Source of the DNA: Azophilus sp965116165
GTDB taxonomy: Bacteria > Pseudomonadota > Gammaproteobacteria > Pseudomonadales > Azotimanducaceae
Length of the DNA: 64,000 bases
Direction: 5' to 3'
Assembly (NCBI GenBank): GCA_965116165.1
Contig: OZ220484.1
Coordinates: 868,001-932,000, forward strand
Shown: one piece after another, positions 34,001 through 41,310 of the stretch
Position numbering within the stretch: the first letter of the stretch is position 1
Layout of the letters: each line of letters begins with the position of its first letter
Made by a program: the position numbers and the translations under genes
Notes under the pieces: model-generated
What the model saw: the letters and a program-made list of their open reading frames with translations, nothing else
Databases searched by the model: none
What the model was told of the DNA's origin: nothing

Positions 34001-35992
34001 ACCGAGCAGGATGTCTTTGCCGTAACCGCCGTTCAGGGTGTCGTCGCCGTCGGTGCCCCTTTGGATGCGGCCGGCGCCGGCGCCCTCGCCATCCCAGTCG
34101 TCGTCGTGGGGGGTCGTCGCCCTCTGGCTCTGGCCGGCACCGTATGGCTTGTTCGGGGTCTGGGCCTGGCCGGCGCCTTGCGCGGGCGGGCTTCCCTGGG
34201 CGCCGGGAAGGCCCGGGGCCGCGTCGGGGAGCAGGAAGTCGTCCGCGCCCAGGGAGTTCGCCGACACGCCCCGCAGGGTGATCGTGTCGCCGTCGCCGTG
34301 GTGGATGACGGTGTCGGCGCCGTCCCGACGGATATCAAGCGCCCCGAAGCCGACCGAGACCCCGTCCAGACGAATCCGGTCGCCCTCCCCGAAATCGGTG
34401 ATGGTGTCGCCGCCGTCACCCGACCGGAACACGAAGGTGTCGGAACCCCTGCCGCCGGTCAGGGTGTCGCCGCCGGCGCCGCCGGTCAGGATGTCGTCGC
34501 CTCGGGCACCCCGCAGGGTGTCGTCGCCGTCGCCGCCGTCCAGGGTGTCGTCGCCCCTGCTGCCCCGAAGGGTGTCGTCGCCCCCGTGGCCGTTCAGCGT
34601 GTCGTCGCCCCTGCCGCCTTTCAGCACATCGTCGCCGCCGCCGCCGTCCAGGGTGTCGTCGCCCCCGCCGCCGCTCAGCTCGCCCCCGCCGCTGGAATCG
34701 TCGGTCGTCGCGTCGCCGACGGACGCGACCTGCGCAGCGACGCCGCCGTCGTTGCCGTTCGGAACATCGCCGGGGGGCGCGCCCTGTGGAGCGCCGCCGC
34801 CACCGTCGTTGCCGTTCGGAACATCGCCGGGGGGCGCGCCCCGCGGGTCGCCGTCGCCGCCGTCCCGCGGGGCGTTCCCGGCCGAGGGGAACTCGAAGTC
34901 GTCCGCGCCCAGCGAATCCGCCGACACCCCCTGAAGGGTGATCGTGTCGCCGTCGCCATGGCGGATGACGGCGTTGTCCCCGATCTGCTCGATGACCAGA
35001 CCCGCGAACCCGCCGGGCACACCGGAAATCCGGATCGTCTCGCCCGCCTCGAAATCGGCGACATGGGCGGAGCCGTCCCCCGCCGCGAACACGAAGGTGT
35101 CCCTGCCCTCGCCGCCATACAGCCAGTCGTAGCCGCCGCCGCCGTCCAGGGTGTCGTCGCCGGTGCCGCCGTACAGGCTGTCGCCGCCCCGGCCCCCGAC
35201 CAGGGTGTCGTCGCCGGCGTCCCCGTACAGGATGTCGTTGCCGTCGCCGCCCGCCAGCGTGTCGTTGCCCTTGCCGCCGTCCAGGGTGTCGTTGCCCTTG
35301 CCGCCAACCAGGGTGTCGTCGCCGGCGCCGCCGGTGCGGGAAATATCCTGTGTCGTCTCGCCCCCGCCGCTGGAATCGTCGGTCGTCGCGTCGCCGCCGT
35401 TGTCGCTCGGGGTGTCGCCGGGGGATGCGCCCTGTGGAGCGCCGTCGTTGCCGTTCGGGGCATCGCCGGGGGGCGCGCCCCGCGGGTCGCCGCCGTCCCG
35501 CGGGGCGTTCCCGGCCGCCGGGAACTCGAAGTCGTCCGCGCCCAGCGAATCCGCCGACACACCCTGCAGGGTGATCGTGTCGCCGTCGCCATAACGGATG
35601 ACGGCGTTGTCCCCGATCTGCTCTATGACCAGACCCGCGAACCCGCCGGGCACACCGGAAATCCGGATCGTCTCGCCCGCCTCGAAATCGGCGACGTGGG
35701 CGGAGCCGTCCCCCGCCGCGAACACGAAGGTGTCCCTGCCCTCGCCGCCATACAGCCAGTCGTAGCCGCCGCCGCCGTCCAGGGTGTCGTCGCCGGTGCC
35801 GCCGTACAGGCTGTCGCCGCCCCCGCCCCCGACCAGGGTGTCGTCGCCGGCGTCCCCGTACAGGATGTCGTTGCCGTCGCCTCCCGTCAGCGTGTCGTTG
35901 CCCTTGGCGCCGTCCAGGGTGTCGTTGCCCTTGCCGCCAACCAGGGTGTCGTCGCCGGCGCCGCCGGTGAGGGAAATATCCTGTGTCGTCAT
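31007..35992 (-). CDS. RTX calcium-binding repeat protein, 1661 residues
   Basis: A secreted acidic protein built almost wholly of GGxGxDxLx nonapeptides, which form Ca2+-bound parallel beta-rolls. The ATG at 35992 (MTTQDISLTGGAGDDTLVGG) has GGGAGA upstream; the frame extends 17 codons further without homology. The array is divided by about seven copies of a 70-80-residue module: DTFVFRAGDG..DTITDFGEGDRI, then GFGALDIRQDGDDAIIRYG, TVTLLGVRADSLDAGDFQF. The C-terminus (DTILDFESGDTIQLSGF...IVLDRMYVAQLDADDFDFG) fits a type I secretion signal region. The first two modules are a 633-bp tandem duplication. No adhesin, protease or toxin domain is recognisable, and no type I exporter is in the window. 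Confidence 0.85.
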   Translation of the reverse strand: MTTQDISLTGGAGDDTLVGGKGNDTLDGAKGNDTLTGGDGNDILYGDAGDDTLVGGGGGDSLYGGTGDDTLDGGGGYDWLYGGEGRDTFVFAAGDGSAHVADFEAGETIRISGVPGGFAGLVIEQIGDNAVIRYGDGDTITLQGVSADSLGADDFEFPAAGNAPRDGGDPRGAPPGDAPNGNDGAPQGASPGDTPSDNGGDATTDDSSGGGETTQDISRTGGAGDDTLVGGKGNDTLDGGKGNDTLAGGDGNDILYGDAGDDTLVGGRGGDSLYGGTGDDTLDGGGGYDWLYGGEGRDTFVFAAGDGSAHVADFEAGETIRISGVPGGFAGLVIEQIGDNAVIRHGDGDTITLQGVSADSLGADDFEFPSAGNAPRDGGDGDPRGAPPGDVPNGNDGGGGAPQGAPPGDVPNGNDGGVAAQVASVGDATTDDSSGGGELSGGGGDDTLDGGGGDDVLKGGRGDDTLNGHGGDDTLRGSRGDDTLDGGDGDDTLRGARGDDILTGGAGGDTLTGGRGSDTFVFRSGDGGDTITDFGEGDRIRLDGVSVGFGALDIRRDGADTVIHHGDGDTITLRGVSANSLGADDFLLPDAAPGLPGAQGSPPAQGAGQAQTPNKPYGAGQSQRATTPHDDDWDGEGAGAGRIQRGTDGDDTLNGGYGKDILLGGAGDDTLDGGRAKDILHGGAGDDTLNGGGESGDTDLSKDTLYGGSGDDTLYGGGGKDTLHGGAGDDTLDGGDDKDILHGGAGDDTLHGGSGKDTLYGGDGDDTLNGGGESGDIDFSNDTLYGGAGDDTMEGGGGVDTFVFRAGDGNDTITDFWIDFRGRGGDKIHLSGISGGFGALDIRQDGDDAIIRYGAGGDTVTLLGVRAEFLDAGNFKFGASYGLVPSKPERAPTPLDDDDWDGKGAGTDPIWRGTDGDDRMALSGRLSGVMLGGGGDDTLRGARGDEILHGGSGDDTLDGSWGDDTLYGGSGDDTLTDGWGDDTLYGGSGDDTLDGNWGDDTLYGDDGDDTLDGNRGDDTLYGGDGDDTLTDGWGDDTLTGGAGSDTFVFQLFRLGTDDDTITDFGEGDRIRIDGDSDGFGALDIRQDGDDAIISYGAGGDTVTLLGVRADSLDAGDFQFGALPPPTPETFDDPLSDDWNGEFFRGSILRPLPMQGVVGPINSILKGTAGNDTLTAKVPGLAGVLLGGDGDDTLIGGSGNQVLHGGSGNDTLHDGSGGDSGALYGGSGDDTLHDGSGNDTLYGGAGSDTFVFRAGGGNNTIADFGEGDRIRIDGDSDGFGVLDIRQEGDDAIIRHGGGTIRLKGVKADSLGAGDFQFGSHGPGSAGLTLEGESRANNILTGGGGDDTLYGGVYGDNTLHGGDGDDTLDGGGWGDSTLHGGDGNDSLYGSHWGDDILNGGAGDDTLLGNSGNNIYVFRAGDGNDTVILFGNANEFGLRSGVSNVDKIHILGVSGGFEALDIRQDGYDAIIGYGVDGDTITLLNRAAGSLEASDFIFGAHPIGDSGDDSLHGGSGTDSLYGRGGDDSLYGGNGDDSLYGGNGDDSLYGGNGDDSLVGGNGADSLYGGHGDDTMRGGGPIGYDTFVFTNDTSSSGDVDTILDFESGDTIQLSGFTGVDDFGDLEGRIITTHGSETIIDLRDAGGGLIVLDRMYVAQLDADDFDFG
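34725..35990 (-). repeat. 633-bp tandem duplication inside the RTX gene
   Basis: The segment beginning TTGTCGT-side at 35990 recurs 633 bp downstream on the minus strand (the GGGAAATATCCTGTGTCGTC mark at 35971-35990 and 35338-35357). Both copies encode TQDIS, TGGAGDDTLVGGKGNDTLDG, the VADFEAGETIRISGVPGGF module and a Gly/Asp/Pro-rich linker. Differences are few and mostly silent, pointing to recent duplication or gene conversion. Confidence 0.85.
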
Positions 35993-36064
35993 TGCTGTGT
36001 CTCCCGTAATATGTCCACCGTTAATATGTCTTCCGTGCCCCAAGCCGGCAGGCCCGGGGCCCGC

Positions 36065-38227
36065 TCAGAAAATAAAGTCGTCGCTGTCCAGTAATTCGGT
36101 CGGCCCAATCAGTTCAATAGTGCCGCCACCCACCGCCACCAGGTCAATGGCGACCCCTTTGACGACTCCATCGTCATCCCTCATCAGACTCATGACAAAA
36201 TCGTCAGAATCGTCCACACCGCTTAGTCCGCTCAAATCAATCCTGTCGCCCTCGGCGCTGTCGAAATCCAGGATCGTGTCCCTCTCGCCGCCGCCCGGGG
36301 CAGCGGGGGCGAACACAAACGTATCGCCGCCCGCACCGCCGTGCAGGGTGTCGTCGCCGCCGCCGCCATACAGGGTGTCATCGCCCGCGCCGCCATACAG
36401 GGTGTCGGTTCCCGTCTCACCATAAAGCGTGTCATTGTCCGCGTCGCCATGTAGCGCGTCATTGCCGCCGCCACCGTACAGCGTGTCCTTGCCGGCCCCG
36501 CCGTAAAGCCCGCCGACAACGGTTTTACCGGCCTTGTTCACAAAGGTCTTGTCGTCGCCGTCGTTTCCATGCAGTGTGTCGCCGCCGTCGCCGCCGTCCA
36601 GGGTGTCGTTGCCGTCGCCGCCATAAAGCGTGTCATCGCCATCGCCACCGTCCAGGGTGTCGTTGCCGTCGTCGCCATACAGGGCGTCATCGCCGGCGCG
36701 GCCGTACAGCGCGTCGTCGCCATCTCCGCCGTAAAGCCCACCGACAACGGTTTTGGTTTTATCATCCTCCACATAGGTATAGGTCTTGTCGTCGCCGTCG
36801 CCGCCATCCAGGGTGTCGTCGCCGTCGCCCCCGTGCAGCTTGTCCGTGCCGTCTTCGCCCCAAAGCCGGTCGTCGCCGGTGCCGCCGTCCATATCGTCGT
36901 TGCCCTCGCCACCAAAGAGGTCATCCTCGCCGGCACCGCCACTGATGAAGTCATTGCCGGTTCCGCCATTGAGTCCACCAATACCCTCCTCGTCAATCTT
37001 GTCGTCACCGTCGCCGCCATACAGACAGTCATTTCCTTCGCGCCCGTACAGGGCGTCCGAGCCGCCCTCGCCATACAGTGTGTCGTTGTCGGAGCCACCC
37101 TCCAATGTGTCGTTGCCAGTGCCGCCATGCAGGGTGTCATTGCCGACACCGCCCACCAACCTGTCATTGCCGCCGCGACCATATAGAGTGTCATCGCCAG
37201 CCTCGCCGTAAAGCCCACGGACAACGATTGTACCGGCCTCGTCCTCATAGCTATTGTCGTCGCCGTCGCCGCCATCCAGCGTGTCGTCGCCGTCGCGACC
37301 ATACAGGATGTCGTTGCCGGAGCCACCGTACAGGGTATCATCGCCAGCCCCGCCATCAAGAGTGTCGTCGCCGGCCTCGCCCTCCAGCGTGTCGTCGCCG
37401 CCGCCGCCCTCCAGCGTGTCGTCACCCCCACCGCCTTCGAACGTGTTATCTCCCGAGCCACCTGTCAATATGTCCTTCTTATCTGTTCCTTCAACGTTTT
37501 CAATATCGACAAGCGTGTCGCCCTCGGCATCCCCGCCACTGACGTGGCCGTTGTGAAGATTGACCGTCACGCCAACTGTTGAGAGTCTGTAGGAGGCCCA
37601 GTCCACGCCATCGCCGCCATTCAATGTGTCCCCTCCGGCACCGCCATCCAGCCTGTCGTCACCGCCGCCGCCCGTCAGCGTGTCGATACCCCCGCCGCCT
37701 TTGAGGAAGTTATCTTCCGAGTTGCCCGTCAGGGTGTCATTCCAGTCGGAGCCCTCAACATTCTCAATATGGGAAAGCTTATGACTGAAAAGCGTATTGC
37801 CCTCGGCATCCTCGCCACTGGCGTGGTAGCGGTCGGGGTCTTCGGGGTCGGTCTGAAGATCGACCGTCACGCGAACTGTCGAGAACCGGTAGATAACCCA
37901 ATCCACGCCGGCACCGCCATTCAGGGTGTCTGTGCCGGCGCCGCCAATGAGATCATCGTCACCGTCGCCGCCCTTCAAGACATCATTGCCATCACCACCA
38001 TCCAAATGGTCGTCGCCGCTACCGCCCTCCAAATGGTCAATACCAGAGCCAGCCCAGAGTATGTCGTCACCGTCGCCGCCATACAGCTTATCGTCGCCCA
38101 CACCGCCGGTCAGCCTGTCGCCGGGGGCGCGCGCGTTGCCCGCCAAACCATAAATCCTATAGGCATCGCTGGTGGTGACCGAGTACACATCGTCACCGGT
38201 TGTGCCCTCCCATGATTTTTCCGACAT
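36065..38227 (-). CDS. Second RTX calcium-binding repeat protein, 720 residues
   Basis: A second secreted RTX protein, upstream of the larger one and 72 bp from it on the same strand. Starts at ATG 38227 (MSEKSWEGTTGDDVYSVTTSDAYRIYGLAGNA) after GGGAG. Repeats of the type GGDGDDTLYGG run through the protein. They are interrupted by two related inserts VDWVIYRFSTVRVTVDLQ... and VDWASYRLSTVGVTVNLHNG, the latter resembling the linker common in RTX adhesins, and by three copies of a K-rich insert (KTVVGGLYG). The C-terminus GGDTFVFAPAAPGGGERDTILDFDSAEGDRIDLSGLSGVDD fits a type I secretion signal. Function beyond Ca2+ binding is unknown. Confidence 0.85.
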   Translation of the reverse strand: MSEKSWEGTTGDDVYSVTTSDAYRIYGLAGNARAPGDRLTGGVGDDKLYGGDGDDILWAGSGIDHLEGGSGDDHLDGGDGNDVLKGGDGDDDLIGGAGTDTLNGGAGVDWVIYRFSTVRVTVDLQTDPEDPDRYHASGEDAEGNTLFSHKLSHIENVEGSDWNDTLTGNSEDNFLKGGGGIDTLTGGGGDDRLDGGAGGDTLNGGDGVDWASYRLSTVGVTVNLHNGHVSGGDAEGDTLVDIENVEGTDKKDILTGGSGDNTFEGGGGDDTLEGGGGDDTLEGEAGDDTLDGGAGDDTLYGGSGNDILYGRDGDDTLDGGDGDDNSYEDEAGTIVVRGLYGEAGDDTLYGRGGNDRLVGGVGNDTLHGGTGNDTLEGGSDNDTLYGEGGSDALYGREGNDCLYGGDGDDKIDEEGIGGLNGGTGNDFISGGAGEDDLFGGEGNDDMDGGTGDDRLWGEDGTDKLHGGDGDDTLDGGDGDDKTYTYVEDDKTKTVVGGLYGGDGDDALYGRAGDDALYGDDGNDTLDGGDGDDTLYGGDGNDTLDGGDGGDTLHGNDGDDKTFVNKAGKTVVGGLYGGAGKDTLYGGGGNDALHGDADNDTLYGETGTDTLYGGAGDDTLYGGGGDDTLHGGAGGDTFVFAPAAPGGGERDTILDFDSAEGDRIDLSGLSGVDDSDDFVMSLMRDDDGVVKGVAIDLVAVGGGTIELIGPTELLDSDDFIF

Positions 38228-38251
38228 GTCTATGCGCTCCCGAACCGAAAT

Positions 38252-38503
38252 TTAGTTTGTTCCGCCCACTATAAAACAGTACGGGACTGCCGTCAACAGG
38301 TTTTTATCCTTCATCCCCTGATGAGCATCGCCGGAGGCGCCGCGGTCGCGGATCTTCACGGAAACCGCCTCGTCCAGCAGCTCGAACAGCCCGAACCGCC
38401 GGGCGGTCCGGGCGAGAATCGACGCGCCGCCGGGCGGTCGCGCCGGTCTTGGCATTGACCCGCGGGCGCTTGCGGGAGGGGGGCGGGCGTGTAACAGTTC
38501 CAT
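38252..38503 (-). pseudogene. Transposase N-terminal fragment (IS1380/IS4-like, tentative)
   Basis: The ATG at 38503 has an AAGGAG ribosome binding site and is followed by MELLHARPPP and then ILARTARRFGLFELLDEAVSVKIRDRGAS, which resembles the N-terminus of IS1380-type transposases. The similarity stops there and the frame runs into unrelated sequence (HQGMKDKNLLTAVPYCFIVGG) after some 20 codons. This is a truncated insertion-sequence gene upstream of the RTX genes. The family assignment is from memory of the sequence pattern only. Confidence 0.45.
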
Positions 38504-38775
38504 GCTCGGGCTCCTTGTTTGGTTGGATGAAACAAGCATGCCCGAATCGGCGGGGGAAGGTTCCGAAAGGCATCCGAGCCGGTACAGAACAACATGGCAA
38601 CACAGTCAACACACGGGAGAACCAATCCCAAGCCGGAACGATTTAGCCATCGCCTCCCCATGTCGACAGGCCACGGGCCGATGGGCCATTGATGCGGGCG
38701 GGGGAGGACGGCCCGCACCCCCCGGGACCGCGGTCGTTGGCGAGATGGTCCTCCGGCGACATGGTTTTTCGGTTG

Positions 38776-38970
38776 TTAGAACCGCCTTGCAATCCGCATG
38801 ACAAAGGTGCGCCCCGGGATCTGGTAGCCAACCCCCGGCAGCGTGTTGAAGATGCGCGTCGTTTCATCCCGGGGAACGTTGTCGCCGACAATGGGCGGCT
38901 TTTTGTCGAAGACATTGTTGATGCTCGCAATGATGTCCCATTCGTTGTAGTGCAATGCCTGGCTCACCAC
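38776..38970 (-). pseudogene. C-terminal fragment of a TonB-dependent receptor
   Basis: 64 codons encode WDIIASINNVFDKKPPIVGDN and then TRIFNTLPGVGYQIPGRTFVMRIARRF. The ASINNVFDKKPP and GYQIPGRTF patterns and the terminal Phe are diagnostic of the last strands of TonB receptors. Nothing of the plug or the earlier barrel is present; the sequence upstream is the terminator of the exported-protein gene. It is a relic, unrelated to the receptor at 14360-16614. Confidence 0.7.
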
Positions 38971-38973
38971 GGG

Positions 38974-38999
38974 AAAAGGGAGGGCCGCGAAGCCCTCCC
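38974..38999 (-). terminator. Intrinsic terminator of the exported-protein gene
   Basis: On the minus strand GGGAGGGC (38992-38999) and GCCCTCCC (38978-38985) form an 8-bp stem with a 6-nt loop, followed by four T (38974-38977). It lies 43 bp after the stop at 39043. The short T run makes it a moderate terminator. Confidence 0.6.
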
Positions 39000-39042
39000 C
39001 TATCCGGGATACCGGGTGACGGAGATCAGTGATGGTGGATGT

Positions 39043-40752
39043 CTAGTTGAGCGAGGCGCCGTCCACCGAGGCGTAGACCACCGTGTCCGTGCTGCCATCC
39101 AGCATGTTCACCTGGGTGGTCAACACCTGAATATCGTCCACATCGGCGTCGATGCTCAGCGTCGCGCCCGTTCGCGTCCGCGAACCCGTAAACTGAACCA
39201 GGTCCGCAACCCGCAGAACCACCTGGCCGCCCGCCGGAACCGTGCCGCTCGCCGCCGCCTTCGGCATCGCCCGCGTGTCCGCCTCCGTCACGAACGAACC
39301 CAGGTCGTATTTCGCGTCGGTCGCCCCGTCGTTGAGGATGACCAGGCGCTGGTTGTACTTCTCGGACCCGGTCAGGTAGCCCAGCTTGACCGTCGTGCCG
39401 TTGCGCCGGATCTGGCCGATCACCCCCGTCGCCAGCGTATCCTCGCCGCCGGTGCCCCTGGTGCGGCCGATGGTCGCCCGGTACACCCCGGCCGGAATCG
39501 GGGTGGCGTTCGCCCCCATGGTGTCAACCTGCACGCAAAGATGGTACGTCCCCGCGTTCTGCCCCTTCAGCATCGCCATGTTGGCCGGGCCGGCGGTGGC
39601 CGGCTTGAGGTTGCCCATGGTGGGCGCATCCGCGGTGCCGGCCTCCGGGCAAATGGTGGAGGGGGTCGTCTGGCTGGCGGGAACCTCCAGGTTGAACGCC
39701 CCGATCGAGAAGTCGCCCTCCACGGAGAAATTGATGCTGCCGTCGGGCAGCAGGTCGCTCCCCGTGGCGACCTTGCCGTTGGCGGGATTGTAGAGGTTGT
39801 CCTTCGCGACCGTCGCCTTGGCGGAGCCGAGGACCGCCATGTTCTTCACGCCGGTGGTGCTCGTGGTGCTCGTGTCGTGGAACCACAGGAACGGTCGCGG
39901 AGAGGTTCCCACATGCGCGACCGCGGGCTGTTTCTCGGCCTTGACCACGGTGTCCAGGCCATTTACAACCTTCATGATGGTGGCCGTCCCATCCAGCGCG
40001 GAGGACTTGTTCGTGCCCGCCAGCGCCTCGTCCGCATCGCCGTGCAGCGAGAGGCTCGCCGTATAGCTGCCCTCGCCCGCCGGGACCGCCAAGAAGTCGA
40101 CAATGTCGGCGAATATCTTCATGGGGGTCACCGGGAGGGGAGGAACGGCGATGCGGCATCTGGAACTTACCTCGTCCTCCTTGAAGTCCTTGCTTTCAGG
40201 AATATGCTTGTTGCCGTTGCCATCATCAATAGCAATCTCATTGTTCCACGGATCTCCGGTGGTGATAACTTTGAAGACGGCGACACTTTCCCCTGATCGG
40301 CCCGCGATGAAGTTCGTTTGTATCGTACGGCCATCGCGCGTTAGATAATCGTGATAGCCCTTGCCTCCGCACGATGCCCCGCGCTTCTCGGGGTGCGCGG
40401 AGTAGGCCCACCTGATGCTGTTGACAGTCTTCCCCTCGGCGAACACCATCCCGCCGCCCAGCGACAAGCGAAAATAGAGCGTGTCGCCCGTCGTAATCCG
40501 CCGCTTGAGCGTCGCGGCCACCCGGTGGATGGTGTCGGACGCCGAGGCGGCGGCCGGGCTCTTGAGCACGACGGCCTTCTTCCCCGCGGGAACCATCACC
40601 AGTTCCCGGGCGTACTCCACGGGCCTGGGCGCCATGGTGCCCAGGCCGTCCAATTGCTGAACCGTTATCCATGCGGTTGCCGCGAAGGCCAGCCCGGGAC
40701 ACAACAGCACAGACGCCGCGAGGGCGGCTCCGAAGGATTTCATAGCGGACAT
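39043..40752 (-). CDS. Exported protein of unknown function, 569 residues
   Basis: A Sec-type signal peptide (MSAMKSFGAALAASVLLCPGLAFA, cleavage after AFA) precedes a Thr/Ala/Gly-rich mature protein of about 545 residues with few cysteines. The composition and regular beta-type pattern suggest a surface or periplasmic protein. I recognise no domain. A GGAG at 7 nt supports the ATG at 40752; a second ATG three codons in is also possible. It has its own terminator and a preceding 8-bp tandem repeat, and its neighbours are insertion-sequence relics, so it belongs to the accessory stretch with the RTX genes. Confidence 0.75.
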   Translation of the reverse strand: MSAMKSFGAALAASVLLCPGLAFAATAWITVQQLDGLGTMAPRPVEYARELVMVPAGKKAVVLKSPAAASASDTIHRVAATLKRRITTGDTLYFRLSLGGGMVFAEGKTVNSIRWAYSAHPEKRGASCGGKGYHDYLTRDGRTIQTNFIAGRSGESVAVFKVITTGDPWNNEIAIDDGNGNKHIPESKDFKEDEVSSRCRIAVPPLPVTPMKIFADIVDFLAVPAGEGSYTASLSLHGDADEALAGTNKSSALDGTATIMKVVNGLDTVVKAEKQPAVAHVGTSPRPFLWFHDTSTTSTTGVKNMAVLGSAKATVAKDNLYNPANGKVATGSDLLPDGSINFSVEGDFSIGAFNLEVPASQTTPSTICPEAGTADAPTMGNLKPATAGPANMAMLKGQNAGTYHLCVQVDTMGANATPIPAGVYRATIGRTRGTGGEDTLATGVIGQIRRNGTTVKLGYLTGSEKYNQRLVILNDGATDAKYDLGSFVTEADTRAMPKAAASGTVPAGGQVVLRVADLVQFTGSRTRTGATLSIDADVDDIQVLTTQVNMLDGSTDTVVYASVDGASLN

Positions 40753-40835
40753 AACTGTTCTCCGTCGTCCAATTAATGAAGATCAAGGCTTCTCGGACCG
40801 GAGAACCGGACACCATCCCCCACACCCAGCGGCGC

Positions 40836-40875
40836 GGGTCCACGGGTCCACGGGTCCACGGGTCCACGGGTCCAC
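40836..40875. repeat. Five perfect tandem copies of GGGTCCAC
   Basis: The 8-bp unit GGGTCCAC is repeated five times without change, followed by GGGGG. It lies about 84 bp upstream of the exported-protein start, on the promoter side of that gene. Such a non-triplet repeat can change length by slippage and alter promoter spacing. Confidence 0.9.
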
Positions 40876-40909
40876 GGGGGCATTATGCACAGCCTTGCCG
40901 AAATGACAA

Positions 40910-41154
40910 CTTTCTGTACTGCTCAGCCAAGACCATCCTAAAGTCATTCGCAACCCATTGGGCCGCTGGCCGATTCCGCGATATCGGACAATCGCGCCCG
41001 AGGGGTCCATACTGGGCTCATGGGACATCGCGGGCAAGTTGCGGCGGGGAGCCTGGGTTTTCCGCTGTCGGAGGTTGGGGTGCGGCCCGTTCGGGACGCG
41101 GCCGAGTGCGCGGAGTGGGACCGCGTGATGGACGAGCGGCATTGTCAATCTTAG
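40910..41154 (+). pseudogene. Remnant of a DUF4338 (DruA-like) transposase-associated gene, including dispersed repeat copy B
   Basis: One frame reads SAKTILKSFATHWAAGRFRD (40933-40982 is repeat copy B). After a frame change, ATG at 41020 to TAG at 41154 reads MGHRGQVAAGSLGFPLSEVG, then VRPVRDAAECAEWDRVMDERHC. The second piece resembles the conserved start of DUF4338 proteins (VRPV...W...M..HH), found in DruA and in fused transposases. It stops where that domain should continue. It is a decayed insertion-sequence relic; the family assignment is moderate. Confidence 0.4.
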
Positions 41155-41310
41155 GGCAGTGCCAGCAGCCTGTCGGACTTAGCCGTGTCGAATCTCTTAA
41201 AATATTGATTTAATTGATATTTCAGAAATCCACTTGTGATAGGCCGAAAAGACAATATCAAAATAAAGTCCGATGGGCGAGAATGGCGGCCGGGCAGCCG
41301 CTGGTCGGCC

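Larger units (their letters stand above)
40753..41310. other. Intergenic region with repeats and element remnants
   Basis: About 560 bp between the exported-protein gene and the oxidoreductase operon. It holds an 8-bp tandem repeat (40836-40875) and copy B of a dispersed repeat plus a short coding remnant (40910-41154). The last part (41155-41310) is AT-richer and shows nothing I can name. Confidence 0.6.

Noticed and set aside
32639..36094. 1151-codon + strand frame opposite the RTX gene
   Set aside because: Val/Ala/Gln-rich antisense shadow of the GGxGxDxLx repeats, with no independent start signal or domain.
40836..40875. CRISPR-like array
   Set aside because: The 8-bp units are contiguous with no spacers; it is a simple tandem repeat.
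40783..41148. 121-codon minus frame in the intergenic region
   Set aside because: It reads the antisense of the 8-bp repeat and of the transposase-associated remnant; no ribosome binding site or domain.
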